A stretch of 48,643 bases of DNA from RGIG8700 sp045648505 (GTDB lineage Bacteria > Bacillota > Clostridia > RGIG6154), in the NCBI GenBank assembly GCA_045648505.1, contig JAZROD010000038.1, forward strand, positions 1 to 48,643, in the 5' to 3' direction. The notes under the pieces were generated by a model. The model saw only the letters and a program-made list of their open reading frames with translations. It was not told the origin of the DNA and made no database searches. How positions within the stretch are numbered: the first letter of the stretch is position 1; each line of letters starts with the position of its first letter. The translations under genes and the position numbers were made by a program. Positions 23,153-31,586 of this stretch are shown piece by piece.

Positions 23153-25546
23153 TTAATACTGTATTGGTTGTTCAAACATACCATAATTTTTCATTTCAAG
23201 ATACTGTTCTTTTGTGATTTTTATTTCTCTTGGCTTGCTGCCGTTAGGAGGGCCTACAATTCCTCTTGCTTCCATCTGGTCCATAATTCTGCCTGCTCTT
23301 GCATAGCCAACGCTTAATTTTCTCTGAATTGTTGATGTTGAAGCCTGACCAAGCTCCATAACAATATCAATAGCTTTTGAAAGAAGCTCATCCATATCTC
23401 CGCTATCGTTTAACTCTTCCTTTTGTTTGTCGTTCATAGCTTCTTTTTCTATGTGTTCTGCAATATTTGCATTATATACAGCTTCTGAACCGTTTTTAAC
23501 AAAGTTAACAAGTGATTCAACTTCACCGTCTGAAATGAAAGCACCCTGAACTCTCTGGGGTTTGTTGCTTCCGTATGGATGATAAAGCATATCGCCTCGT
23601 CCTAAAAGCTTTTCCGCACCGCCCATATCAAGAATTGTTCTTGAGTCAATTGCAGATGTAACGGCAAAGGCAATTCTTGAAGGAATGTTTGCCTTGATAA
23701 TACCTGTAATAACGTTTACAGAAGGTCTTTGTGTTGCAATAATAAGATGCATACCTGCAGCTCTTGCAAGCTGAGCAAGACGGCAGATAGAGTCTTCAAC
23801 TTCATTTGGAGCAACCATCATAAGGTCTGCAAGTTCGTCTATGATAATAACAATCTGTGGCATCTGCGGATAGCCCTTGTCTTTTATGTACTCGTTGTAA
23901 CCTTTGATGTCACGAACCTTTGCTTCTGAGAACATATCGTATCTCTTCATCATTTCCGTAACTGCCCAGGAAAGTGCACCTGCGGCTTTTTTAGCCTTTG
24001 TAACAACAGGTGTGTCAAGGTGTGGAATACCGTTATAAACGCTTAATTCAACAACCTTAGGGTCAATAAGTATAAGCTTAACATCGTTTGGATGTGCTTT
24101 ATACATAATACTTGTAATAATTGAGTTGATACATACAGATTTACCTGAACCTGTAGCACCTGCAATTAAAAGGTGAGGCATCTTTGCAAGGTCAACTATG
24201 ATAGGTTGTCCGCTGATGTCTTTACCAAGAGCAACTGCAAGGTTTGATGGGTGGTTTCTGAATTCGTCATTATCTAAAACTTCTTTCATAGAAACCATAT
24301 CAACTGCTTTGTTCGGAATTTCAATACCGATTGCGGCTTTACCCGGAATAGGTGCTTCAATTCTTACTGCAGGAGCGGCAAGGTTTAATGCAATATCATC
24401 GGAAAGTCCTACGATTTTGCTTACTTTAACACCTGCCATAGGCTGAAGCTCGTATCTTGTGATTGCAGGTCCTTTGCAAACCTGAAGAACTTTAGTCTGC
24501 ACACCGAAGCTTTTTAAGGTTTCAACAAGCTTTCTTGCATTATCCATAAGTTCCTGTTCTGTAACACCTTTAACATTCTTTTCAGGTGTTTTAAGAAGGT
24601 CAAGGGAAGGGAAGTCATAGTTTTCGATTAAAAATTCTGTATATTCAGGTGCAAACGGGTCTTCATCTTCTTCCTGTTCTTCTTCAGGTTCTTCAACTGT
24701 AAGTGCAACCTGGTCATCTTCAATAACTGCATCAATAGTTGTGTTTGCAGGAGCTTCTTCTATAACCATATCAGGACCGATGATGATATCTTCACCGTCC
24801 ATATCATCTATAATAAGCTCATCGTGAACTTCGTGCTCAATATTTCCGCTGAACTGAATTTCCGAGCCATCAAATTCGAAATCTTCTTCGGGTTCTTCTT
24901 TCTTTGCTTTTGGTGCTTTTGAAGGTATTACAGCTTCTTCAACAGAAGCTTCTTTGTTTTCTTTCATAGCTTTGATTTCTGCAAGCTTTTTAGCTAAAGA
25001 ATTTTTGATTGATGCAAAAAGCTGAATAAGTGAAATGTTAAAGAGAATAACACCGCAGATTAAGTATGTTGCAATATAAATAATAGCAGCACCTGCATCA
25101 CCCATAAAAGATAAAGCACTATGGAAAAGACCGCCGATTACACCACCGCCGTCTAAATCAATTCCGTTTGTGTAAAAAGCAGCAACTGTTTCTGCAAAGG
25201 TTTCTTTTGCTTCAAAATTGCTTAAAAGCTGTAATGAAGCAGAGAAAACAAGCATTATAACGCCGATGGCTATATAATACTTTCTGAACTTGAAAATTCT
25301 CTTTTCAATAATGAGGTTTGTTCCTATAATAAGGAGCATAATAGGGAATAAGTAACCCGGAACAGAAACAAGCCCGAGTGTAAAGGCTTTAATCCAGTTT
25401 CCGAGAGCACCGGCAGATTCTGTGAAGAACATTGCGGTGAAATAATATAGTGAAAATGCAACAAAAACAATAGCAAGAATTTCGGGAATTCTTGTGTTTT
25501 TAATTACTTTTTTTTCTTTTGTTTTTTTAGTTTTTTTCTTTGCCAT
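23153..25546 (-). CDS. ftsK: DNA translocase FtsK/SpoIIIE
   Basis: A 797-aa ATP-driven DNA pump that moves chromosomes through the division or sporulation septum. A basic N-terminus, four or five membrane helices (about 20-185) and a long acidic linker (190-310) come first. Then come the alpha-beta motor with Walker A GATGSGKS (near 461-468) and Walker B VIIIDELADLM, and a C-terminal winged-helix gamma domain for directional DNA reading. Its tepA neighbour matches the Bacillus ymfB(tepA)-spoIIIE order, favouring the SpoIIIE role. Confidence 0.95.
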   Translation of the reverse strand: MAKKKTKKTKEKKVIKNTRIPEILAIVFVAFSLYYFTAMFFTESAGALGNWIKAFTLGLVSVPGYLFPIMLLIIGTNLIIEKRIFKFRKYYIAIGVIMLVFSASLQLLSNFEAKETFAETVAAFYTNGIDLDGGGVIGGLFHSALSFMGDAGAAIIYIATYLICGVILFNISLIQLFASIKNSLAKKLAEIKAMKENKEASVEEAVIPSKAPKAKKEEPEEDFEFDGSEIQFSGNIEHEVHDELIIDDMDGEDIIIGPDMVIEEAPANTTIDAVIEDDQVALTVEEPEEEQEEDEDPFAPEYTEFLIENYDFPSLDLLKTPEKNVKGVTEQELMDNARKLVETLKSFGVQTKVLQVCKGPAITRYELQPMAGVKVSKIVGLSDDIALNLAAPAVRIEAPIPGKAAIGIEIPNKAVDMVSMKEVLDNDEFRNHPSNLAVALGKDISGQPIIVDLAKMPHLLIAGATGSGKSVCINSIITSIMYKAHPNDVKLILIDPKVVELSVYNGIPHLDTPVVTKAKKAAGALSWAVTEMMKRYDMFSEAKVRDIKGYNEYIKDKGYPQMPQIVIIIDELADLMMVAPNEVEDSICRLAQLARAAGMHLIIATQRPSVNVITGIIKANIPSRIAFAVTSAIDSRTILDMGGAEKLLGRGDMLYHPYGSNKPQRVQGAFISDGEVESLVNFVKNGSEAVYNANIAEHIEKEAMNDKQKEELNDSGDMDELLSKAIDIVMELGQASTSTIQRKLSVGYARAGRIMDQMEARGIVGPPNGSKPREIKITKEQYLEMKNYGMFEQPIQY

Positions 25547-25585
25547 TTGTAGCTATTCTCCCTGTGTTTTTTTCATAGATACTTA

Positions 25586-25594
25586 ATTATAACA
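25586..25594 (-). promoter_or_regulatory. Candidate extended -10 promoter of ftsK
   Basis: On the minus strand TGT-TATAAT lies about 40 nt before the ftsK ATG. The -35 region is poor, but the TGn extension could compensate. Confidence 0.4.
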
Positions 25595-25611
25595 CAACTT
25601 TTGAAAAAAAT

Positions 25612-26238
25612 CTAGTTTTTTATAAGAGAATAAAGTTTTTTTATGGCACTGTCTATGGTGCCGATTTGGTCTATAAGACCGCATTTTACGGTTTCTTCGC
25701 CGAAAAGCACCGTTCCCACATCGTTTGCCATATCAGAGGTTTCAAATAAAAGTGAATTGAATTTGTTTTTTGAAATCTTTGAATGACTTACCACAAAGTC
25801 TGTAATACTTTCCTGAAGCTTGTTTAAATAGTCAAAGCTCTGCTTTGAATTTATAACCGTGCCTGATGTTCTTACAGGGTGCAGAGTCATTGTGGCAGAC
25901 TGTGCAATAAAAGAATAGTCAGCCGAAACTGCCAGAGGAACGCCGATAGAGTGTCCGCCACCGATTACAAGAGAAACGGTGGGCTTGCTTATGCCTGCAA
26001 TAAGCTCGGAAATTGCAAGACCTGCCTCCACATCGCCTCCCACGGTGTTTAAAATAATAAGAAGACCTTTGATATCGTCATCTTCTTCAAGCTCAATGAG
26101 TTTTGGAATAATGTGTTCGTATTTTGTTGTTTTTGTGGTATTGGGAAGTGTTGTATGACCTTCAATCTCGCCGATAATATTAAGACAATATATATCCCTT
26201 TTTACTTTGCTTATACCTTTTTCTTCATTCGATTGCAT
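25612..26238 (-). CDS. tepA: ClpP-class serine protease TepA (YmfB)
   Basis: A 208-aa protease of the ClpP/crotonase fold. The oxyanion loop is NTVGGDVEAG (about 64-73). The nucleophile is S97 in GGGHSIGV and the histidine is H120 in MTLHPVR. This is the TepA branch, described in Bacillus as helping protein export or degrading signal peptides, and usually next to spoIIIE as here. No ClpX-like partner is adjacent. AAAGGATGG precedes the ATG. Confidence 0.88.
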   Translation of the reverse strand: MQSNEEKGISKVKRDIYCLNIIGEIEGHTTLPNTTKTTKYEHIIPKLIELEEDDDIKGLLIILNTVGGDVEAGLAISELIAGISKPTVSLVIGGGHSIGVPLAVSADYSFIAQSATMTLHPVRTSGTVINSKQSFDYLNKLQESITDFVVSHSKISKNKFNSLLFETSDMANDVGTVLFGEETVKCGLIDQIGTIDSAIKKLYSLIKN

Positions 26239-26352
26239 AAAACCATCCTTTCTCTTGATATTTTGCCGTTATTTTGTAAATATATTCAAAAGCAGTATAT
26301 TATGGAAAAGTTTTGCATAAATATAATTATAACAAAAAACGGGAGGATATTT

Positions 26353-26973
26353 ATGGAAAACTTACTTAACAACGAGGTTGTGCTTGAAGGCTATGTAAAC
26401 TCTTCAGCAGAGCTTAGCCACGAAATATACGGAGAAAAGTTTTATAAGTTTGAGCTTGAAGTTTTAAGGTTAAGCGAAAATGCAGATAATATTATAATAA
26501 CCATGTCCGAAAGACTTATGGATGGTTGCGATTTAAGTATAGGTGCAAAAATCAAGGTTTACGGACAGTTCAGGTCATATAACAATTACTCGGGAGAGGG
26601 AAATAAGCTTGTTTTAACTGTTTTTGTAAAAAGGTTTGCAGAAGATACAGAGGAAGAGTTACTTCCTAATACGGTGTACTTAAACGGTTATATCTGTAAA
26701 GAGCCTGTTTACAGAGTAACGCCCTTTGGCAGAGAAATCTGCGATGTGCTTCTTGCGGTAAACAGAAGATACGGAAAATCCGATTATATTCCCTGTATAA
26801 CCTGGGGAAGAAATGCAAAATTTACCGAAAGTCTGCCCGTTGGAACAAATGTTAAAATCTGGGGCAGAATTCAAAGCCGTGAATATAAAAAGAAAATAAC
26901 CGAAGAAGACTTCATAACAAAAACCGCCTATGAAGTTTCGGTAACAAAAATGGAAACAGCAGACGAGGATTAA
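26353..26973 (+). CDS. Single-stranded DNA-binding protein with two tandem OB folds
   Basis: A 206-aa protein built from two SSB-like halves: about 6-95 (NNEVVLEGYV...GAKIKVYGQFRS) and about 105-198 (NTVYLNGYI...GTNVKIWGRIQS). Each has the GY-I/V opening strand, a central basic strand and the G-I-GR-QSR end. The second half keeps the C-x-x-WGR segment of SSB. There is no acidic DDIPF-type tail; it ends ETADED. The ATG at 26353 follows GGGAGGA. A longer frame from 26113 would overlap tepA and is rejected. The role beside canonical SSB is unknown. Confidence 0.8.
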   Translation: MENLLNNEVVLEGYVNSSAELSHEIYGEKFYKFELEVLRLSENADNIIITMSERLMDGCDLSIGAKIKVYGQFRSYNNYSGEGNKLVLTVFVKRFAEDTEEELLPNTVYLNGYICKEPVYRVTPFGREICDVLLAVNRRYGKSDYIPCITWGRNAKFTESLPVGTNVKIWGRIQSREYKKKITEEDFITKTAYEVSVTKMETADED

Positions 26974-26986
26974 TCGTCTGCTGTTT
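26954..26986 (+). terminator. Terminator of the SSB-like gene, enclosing its stop codon
   Basis: A 13-bp stem (26954-26966 with 26974-26986) with a 7-nt loop. The TAA stop is in the loop and the last codons form the 5' arm. The T-tract is short. Confidence 0.65.
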
Positions 26987-27006
26987 AATAAATTTGAATA
27001 ATCGTG

Positions 27007-27035
27007 TTGCAAAATTCACAAAATAATGTTATGAT
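27007..27035 (+). promoter_or_regulatory. Strong promoter of the structured RNA
   Basis: -35 TTGCAA (27007-27012), exactly 17 nt, -10 TATGAT (27030-27035). The expected start, 7 nt further at G27042, is exactly the first base of the long closing stem of the RNA. Confidence 0.7.
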
Positions 27036-27041
27036 GAATAT

Positions 27042-27249
27042 GCGAAACAAATTTAATAATAACTTTAATAGTTGCAACAATGGGCATAGTATGCCCTTTT
27101 TGCTGAACACATATCGTATGGATTCGTTAAAAATGCAAACTCCTTAACGGTATGTGTACTTTATGCAACTGTTATTATTGATTTGTTTCGCAGCAATCGG
27201 AGTTTGTGTTTTTGTGCATCGGCTTCGGTTGATGCACTTTTTTATTTTA
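27042..27249 (+). ncRNA. Structured non-coding RNA, possibly 6S-like
   Basis: Long-range pairing folds the transcript into a rod: 27042-27052 with 27181-27191 (11 bp perfect), 27055-27063 with 27171-27179 (9 bp perfect), 27071-27076 with 27164-27169 (6 bp). These enclose a hairpin 27082-27087/27091-27096 and an apical arm 27107-27113/27151-27157 capped by 27125-27130/27144-27149. A terminator ends it. The closed rod with a central bubble, the size and the stand-alone promoter resemble 6S RNA, the regulator of RNA polymerase. However, the bubble is lopsided (30 nt against 6), so another RNA class is possible. Confidence 0.6.
27214..27249 (+). terminator. Rho-independent terminator of the structured RNA
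   Basis: A 7-bp stem GTGCATC/GATGCAC (27214-27220 with 27231-27237) is followed by T6 and further T residues. It lies directly before the cupin gene, whose Shine-Dalgarno follows the T-run. Confidence 0.8.
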
Positions 27250-27261
27250 GGGGACAATGCT

Positions 27262-27774
27262 ATGGATGATATTGTTGTTTATAAAAAAGATTTTATGGAT
27301 TCTGTCAAATTGTATGATAGTGAACTTAAATTGGTATTTGGTATTGACAGTAAAGATACTGTTATCAGAGACAGATTCGGTCTTATGTTGTTTGAATACA
27401 TTTCCAAAGGAAAAGGTTGTTACACAATCAATGGTAAAAAAGTGAAATTCAGACAGGGAGATGCATTTTTATTTAAGCCTTGGGAAAATGTGAAAGTAAT
27501 GTCAACAGAAACCGCAGAAAGAATTTATATAGCATATATTCCCCACAGGGGAGATTCGATTTCACAAGTGCTGGATAAAAACAGAAAATGTTCTGGAGCG
27601 TACTGCAAGGAGCTTATGTTCAATTTTTTTGATGTACTGCAAAAGACAGAAAAAGTACCAACGGCAATCGCACATTTGTTTTTTAACAATTTGTATCTTT
27701 CGGTATACAAACCAAAAGGACAAAAACGAAAAGATAAAAAAGCAGAAGAAAAATATAATTCAATAATAAAATAA
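27262..27774 (+). CDS. Cupin-domain protein resembling an AraC sensor domain without HTH
   Basis: A 170-aa protein. Residues about 10-100 look like the ligand-binding half of AraC regulators (GLMLFEYISKGKGCYTING, then KVKFRQGDAFLFKPWENV), a cupin core. The rest is helical and ends in a very basic tail (GQKRKDKKAEEK). There is no helix-turn-helix. The start at 27262 follows AGGGGAC. An earlier in-frame start at 27154 would place the RNA terminator inside the gene and is rejected. The function is not known; it may be a remnant of a regulator. Confidence 0.65.
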   Translation: MDDIVVYKKDFMDSVKLYDSELKLVFGIDSKDTVIRDRFGLMLFEYISKGKGCYTINGKKVKFRQGDAFLFKPWENVKVMSTETAERIYIAYIPHRGDSISQVLDKNRKCSGAYCKELMFNFFDVLQKTEKVPTAIAHLFFNNLYLSVYKPKGQKRKDKKAEEKYNSIIK

Positions 27775-27798
27775 ACCGCAAGCTCTGCTTGCGGTTTT
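27773..27798 (+). terminator. Terminator of the cupin gene
   Basis: An 11-bp stem centred on ACCGCAAGC/GCTTGCGGT with a 3-nt loop, then TTTT. It begins at the stop codon. The convergent thioesterase gene ends 5 nt further on. Confidence 0.75.
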
Positions 27799-27802
27799 AA
27801 TG

Positions 27803-28543
27803 TTAACTCCTGACTCCTGACTTTTCGACCACTGCGGTGAAAATTGTTTTATCTGTATTTTTATTTTTTGCAAGGAGTCTGAAGGTGTTTTCTTCTTGGT
27901 GAGTGAACACATCAAACTGACCATCTATGGCTATTTCTGTAACATATCTTATGGAAGCTTTAATACCCTTTGAGCTTTCCTTGTAACAGTCAGGCAGATA
28001 ATCGTAAACAATATCTGCGTAAAAGGTGTTGTTCATATGGTTGTTACGGTCTATGTGTGAATAGTAAACCTTTCTTGTGTCTGTGTATGTCATATTCTCT
28101 TCTGTGAAATTCATATCAGGTGATGAAATTTCAAACATATCACTTGTGTCAACGGGAACTCCGCCAAGCTCGTCAAGGACGGATGGTCTTAAAATTCTTC
28201 TTTTTTCAAAGTTAATAATAACCCATTCAGAGCAGCATCTTGCAACTGTTTTTCCATCTCTGATTATCTCATAATCTCTTAAAAAGGATGCACCTCTGCA
28301 ACCTCTTGGTTTTGTTGCAACTGTTATATTGTCATAAATGCTGATGTTATCAATAACTTCCATTGTCATTTTTGTTAATACGAATGCAATATTGTTTTCT
28401 CTTAATACATCGTATGTTAAGCCTGTGTTGTCGCAATCGTCGCCAGCGGCTTTCTGAAAAAGTCTGAAAAGACAGGAAAGACGGGCATCACCGCCGGGCT
28501 GAACATCGTAGCTTTCTATTTTTGCATTAAATGTAACTGACAT
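27803..28543 (-). CDS. Acyl-ACP thioesterase
   Basis: A 246-aa double hot-dog enzyme (PF01643 type) that releases fatty acids from acyl carrier protein. The first hot-dog has the Q-A-GDDCD-TG segment (about 28-40). The second has the catalytic-type motif HIDRNNHMNNTFYADIV with the conserved Asn/His pair. It starts at ATG 28543, behind GGAGGTATTATT; an upstream ATG at 28621 would bury that Shine-Dalgarno. It is a single gene with no fatty acid neighbours here. Confidence 0.88.
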   Translation of the reverse strand: MSVTFNAKIESYDVQPGGDARLSCLFRLFQKAAGDDCDNTGLTYDVLRENNIAFVLTKMTMEVIDNISIYDNITVATKPRGCRGASFLRDYEIIRDGKTVARCCSEWVIINFEKRRILRPSVLDELGGVPVDTSDMFEISSPDMNFTEENMTYTDTRKVYYSHIDRNNHMNNTFYADIVYDYLPDCYKESSKGIKASIRYVTEIAIDGQFDVFTHQEENTFRLLAKNKNTDKTIFTAVVEKSGVRS

Positions 28544-28611
28544 AATAATACCTCCGATTTGAGAAAGTATTTTACCATAAAAATCCTGTTTTGGCAACAA
28601 GAAAAAAAGTG

Positions 28612-28640
28612 TTGCCATCAAAAAGATTTTATGATATAAT
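28612..28640 (+). promoter_or_regulatory. Promoter of the rluB run
   Basis: TTGCCA (28612-28617), 17 nt, perfect TATAAT (28635-28640). It lies 39 nt before the rluB ATG. Confidence 0.7.
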
Positions 28641-28678
28641 AATTTGAATTGTAATATCTAAAATAAGGTTGGTATATT

Positions 28679-29395
28679 ATGACTGAAAGATTACAGAAAT
28701 TCCTTGCTTCCTGCGGAGTGGCTTCAAGGCGTAAGTGTGAAGAAATAATTGAAGCAGGCAGGGTTAAAGTAAACGGAAAAGTGGCAAGACTTGGTGATAA
28801 GGTTGATGATGAAAAAGACCTTGTGGAGCTTGACGGTAAAAAGGTTGAAAAAGCACAGGAAAAATATTATATAATGCTTAACAAACAAAGAGGTGTTGTG
28901 GCAACTGCCAAAGATGAAAAGGGCAGAGAAAATGTTGTTGATTTAATCAGAAAAGACCTTGATGTGCGTCTTTTCCCTGTAGGCAGACTTGATATAGATA
29001 CAGAAGGTCTCCTTCTGCTTACAACAGACGGTGATTTTGCAAATAAAATAACACATCCTTCAAATAAGATAACAAAGACCTATCTTGCAAGAGTAAAGGG
29101 CGGATTTGTTGAAAAAGAAGCACTTTTCACATTGAGAAAAGGTGTTAAGCTTGAAGACGGTGTTACAAAACCTGCCAAGGTTGAAATTAAAGAGTTTTAT
29201 CCTGATAAAACAACTCTTCTTGAAATAACAATTTCAGAGGGTAAAAACCGTCAGGTAAGAAGAATGTGCGAAGCGGTGGGACATCCTGTGTGTGACCTTA
29301 TGAGAACTTCAATAGGCGATATAAAGCTTGGCAATCTCCCTTACGGAAAATGGAGATATCTCAATCAGGTAGAAGTAAAAAGGTTGATGAAATAA
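28679..29395 (+). CDS. rluB: RluB/RsuA-family rRNA pseudouridine synthase
   Basis: A 238-aa enzyme with an S4 RNA-binding domain (3-50) and the RsuA-type catalytic domain. The catalytic aspartate is D105 in VGRLDIDTEGLLLLT. The Firmicutes members usually modify 23S rRNA near position 2605 (RluB), though RsuA activity cannot be excluded from sequence. It commonly follows scpAB; here it heads a run with an RpiR regulator. The stop overlaps the next ATG by one base. Confidence 0.9.
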   Translation: MTERLQKFLASCGVASRRKCEEIIEAGRVKVNGKVARLGDKVDDEKDLVELDGKKVEKAQEKYYIMLNKQRGVVATAKDEKGRENVVDLIRKDLDVRLFPVGRLDIDTEGLLLLTTDGDFANKITHPSNKITKTYLARVKGGFVEKEALFTLRKGVKLEDGVTKPAKVEIKEFYPDKTTLLEITISEGKNRQVRRMCEAVGHPVCDLMRTSIGDIKLGNLPYGKWRYLNQVEVKRLMK

Positions 29396-30243
29396 TGAAC
29401 GATATTTTAAAAAATATTGAACTTAATATGATATCCTTCAGTAAAGGACAAAAGAAAATTGCACAGTTCATAACGGGGCATTATAGCAAGGCCGTGTTTA
29501 TGACTGCCGCAAAAATTGCAGAAGAAACAGGTGTAAGTGAATCCACAGTTGTTCGTTTTGCAAATGCTATGGGATTTGAAGGCTTCCCTGAATTTCAGCA
29601 GGCACTTCAGGACTCTGTCAAAGGTAAACTTACTGCACTTCAGAGACTTGAACAGACCTCACAGCATTTAGAAAGCAGAGATATACTTTCACTTGTTATG
29701 AATTCAGATATTTCTATTCTTAAAACTGCTTATGAGCAGCTTGATAAAGACCTTTTTGAAAAAGCGGTTCAGGCAATCTCTTCAGCAAAAAGAATTTATA
29801 TAATCGGCGTAAGAAGTGCAAGTGCTATGGCATCATTTTTAGGTTTTTATCTTAACCTTTTGTTTGATGATGTAAGAGTTATAAGCACAACAAGTGTCAG
29901 TGAAGTATTTGAGCAGATTATGAGAATAGGCGAAGGGGATGTACTGCTTGGTATATCTTTCCCAAGATATTCAAACAGAACGGTTAAGGCACTTCAATAT
30001 GCAAAATCAAAAAATGCAACAGTGATTTCAATAACAGATTCAAAGGCTTCACCCCTTACCGAGTACAGCGATGTATCTCTTCTTGCAGAAAGCGGTATGG
30101 TTTCTTTTGTGGATTCCCTTGTTGCACCACTCAGTATCATAAATGCGCTTATTGTTGCACTTGGTATGAATAAAAAAGCTGAAATTACCGATACTTTTGA
30201 CAGACTTGAAGATATATGGAAAGAGTATAATGTTTACAAATAA
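29395..30243 (+). CDS. MurR/RpiR family transcriptional regulator
   Basis: A 282-aa regulator with an N-terminal helix-turn-helix (1-77; ETGVSESTVVRFANAMGF) and a C-terminal SIS sugar-phosphate domain (about 110-250; SAKRIYIIGVRSASAM). Family members control sugar or amino sugar genes, including MurNAc use. The target is unknown because neighbours are housekeeping genes. The ATG overlaps the rluB stop (TAATG), so it is translationally coupled. The longer frame from 29350 inside rluB is rejected. Confidence 0.88.
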   Translation: MNDILKNIELNMISFSKGQKKIAQFITGHYSKAVFMTAAKIAEETGVSESTVVRFANAMGFEGFPEFQQALQDSVKGKLTALQRLEQTSQHLESRDILSLVMNSDISILKTAYEQLDKDLFEKAVQAISSAKRIYIIGVRSASAMASFLGFYLNLLFDDVRVISTTSVSEVFEQIMRIGEGDVLLGISFPRYSNRTVKALQYAKSKNATVISITDSKASPLTEYSDVSLLAESGMVSFVDSLVAPLSIINALIVALGMNKKAEITDTFDRLEDIWKEYNVYK

Positions 30244-31462
30244 TATGGAAAAATATGATGTTATAGTTATAGGCGGAGGACCTGCAGGAATGATGGCGGC
30301 AGGTACGGCGTCTGAAAAAGGAAAAAAAGTTCTGCTTCTTGAAAAAAATGATATGCTTGGCAGAAAGCTGAGAATAACAGGCAAGGGCAGATGTAATATA
30401 ACAAACACGGCAGATGACGAAACATTTTTTGACAATCTTCCCAAAAACAGTAAGTTTATGTTCAGTTCATACTACAATTTCAACAATTACTGTGTTATTG
30501 ACTTTTTCAATTCTTTAGGAGTTGAAACGGTGGAAGAAAGGGGAGGCAGGGTTTTCCCGAAATCCGAAAAAGCAATAGATGTTGTAAATGCAATGATTAA
30601 GTTTATCAAAAATGCAAAGGTTTCTGCCAAAAAAGATAAAGCACTTAAAATTATTGCAGAAGACGGACAGGTTAAAGGCGTAAAATGTGCCCAGGGTGAA
30701 TACTTTGCAGATAAAGTAATTGTTGCAACCGGCGGTAAATCCTATCCTTTGACAGGTTCAACAGGCGATGGCTACAATTTTGCAAAAGAACTGGGTCATA
30801 AGGTTACAAAGATAAGACCGTCCCTTGTGCCTGTAGAAGCAAAAGAAGGCTTTTGCAAAGAACTTCAGGGGCTTTCATTAAGAAATATAAAAATAAGCCT
30901 TTTAAAAGAGAATAAAGAAGTGTTTTCAGATTTCGGTGAAATGATATTTACCCATTTTGGTGTGTCAGGACCCGTTATATTAAGTGCAAGTGCCCATATA
31001 ACCGAAAATGATGGTTATAAGATTGTAATAGATTTAAAGCCTGCACTTGATGAAAAAACACTTGATAAAAGAATTTTAAGGGATTTTGAAGCATTTGCAA
31101 ACAGAAATTTCTCTAATGCACTTGATGAGCTTCTTCCTAAAAAGCTTATACCCGTAATAATAAAATTAAGCGGTATTTCACCTTTCAAAAAGGTTAATAC
31201 AATAACAAAAGAAGAAAGAGAGAAGCTTCTTTATCTTCTTAAAAATCTTACTGTTACCGTCAAAGGATTAAGAAGCATTGACGAAGCTATAATAACAAGA
31301 GGCGGAATTGATGTAAGCGAAATAAATCCTTCAACAATGGAATCAAAGCTTGTTAAAGGGCTTTATTTCTGCGGTGAGGTAATAGATGTTGATGCCTATA
31401 CAGGCGGATATAATTTGCAGATAGCATTTTCAACTGGTCGACAAGCCGGCGAAAATATATAA
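30230..31462 (+). CDS. NAD(P)/FAD-dependent oxidoreductase (HI0933/BaiN-like flavoprotein)
   Basis: About 410 aa. The FAD-binding start DVIVIGGGPAGMMAAG, the LGRKLRITGKGRCNIT motif and the C-terminal FCGEVIDVDAYTGGYNLQIAFSTG motif are the hallmarks of the HI0933 family. The substrate of most members is unknown; BaiN reduces bile acid intermediates. The start is either 30230 (behind a GAAAGAG) or 30245 (nearer the Rossmann strand); both slightly overlap or abut the regulator. Copy B of the 103-bp palindrome begins 2 nt after the stop. Confidence 0.85.
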   Translation: MFTNNMEKYDVIVIGGGPAGMMAAGTASEKGKKVLLLEKNDMLGRKLRITGKGRCNITNTADDETFFDNLPKNSKFMFSSYYNFNNYCVIDFFNSLGVETVEERGGRVFPKSEKAIDVVNAMIKFIKNAKVSAKKDKALKIIAEDGQVKGVKCAQGEYFADKVIVATGGKSYPLTGSTGDGYNFAKELGHKVTKIRPSLVPVEAKEGFCKELQGLSLRNIKISLLKENKEVFSDFGEMIFTHFGVSGPVILSASAHITENDGYKIVIDLKPALDEKTLDKRILRDFEAFANRNFSNALDELLPKKLIPVIIKLSGISPFKKVNTITKEEREKLLYLLKNLTVTVKGLRSIDEAIITRGGIDVSEINPSTMESKLVKGLYFCGEVIDVDAYTGGYNLQIAFSTGRQAGENI

Positions 31463-31463
31463 T

Positions 31464-31566
31464 AAACTGAATAAAATTACACATCTTGCACTGTTTTACT
31501 CCTTTATGTACACAAAGTACACGACAGTCGTAAATCAGCACAATCTGTGCAATTTTCTTTCAGTTT
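31464..31566 (+). repeat. 103-bp imperfect palindrome, copy B
   Basis: Same length and orientation as copies A and C, 8 differences from A. The terminal stem is AAACTGA/TCAGTTT instead of AGTCTGA/TCAGACT: two base pairs changed on both sides so that pairing is kept. It fills the gap between the flavoprotein stop and the cmk leader. Confidence 0.85.
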
Positions 31567-31586
31567 GATATAAGGAGGAATAAATT

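Noticed and set aside
26113..26352. 80-residue N-terminal extension of the SSB-like protein
   Set aside because: It lies antisense in tepA, is Phe/Ile rich without a motif, and the ATG at 26353 has GGGAGGA just upstream.
27154..27261. N-terminal extension of the cupin protein from ATG 27154
   Set aside because: It would run through the 3' part of the RNA stem and the T6 terminator; the ATG at 27262 has a good Shine-Dalgarno.
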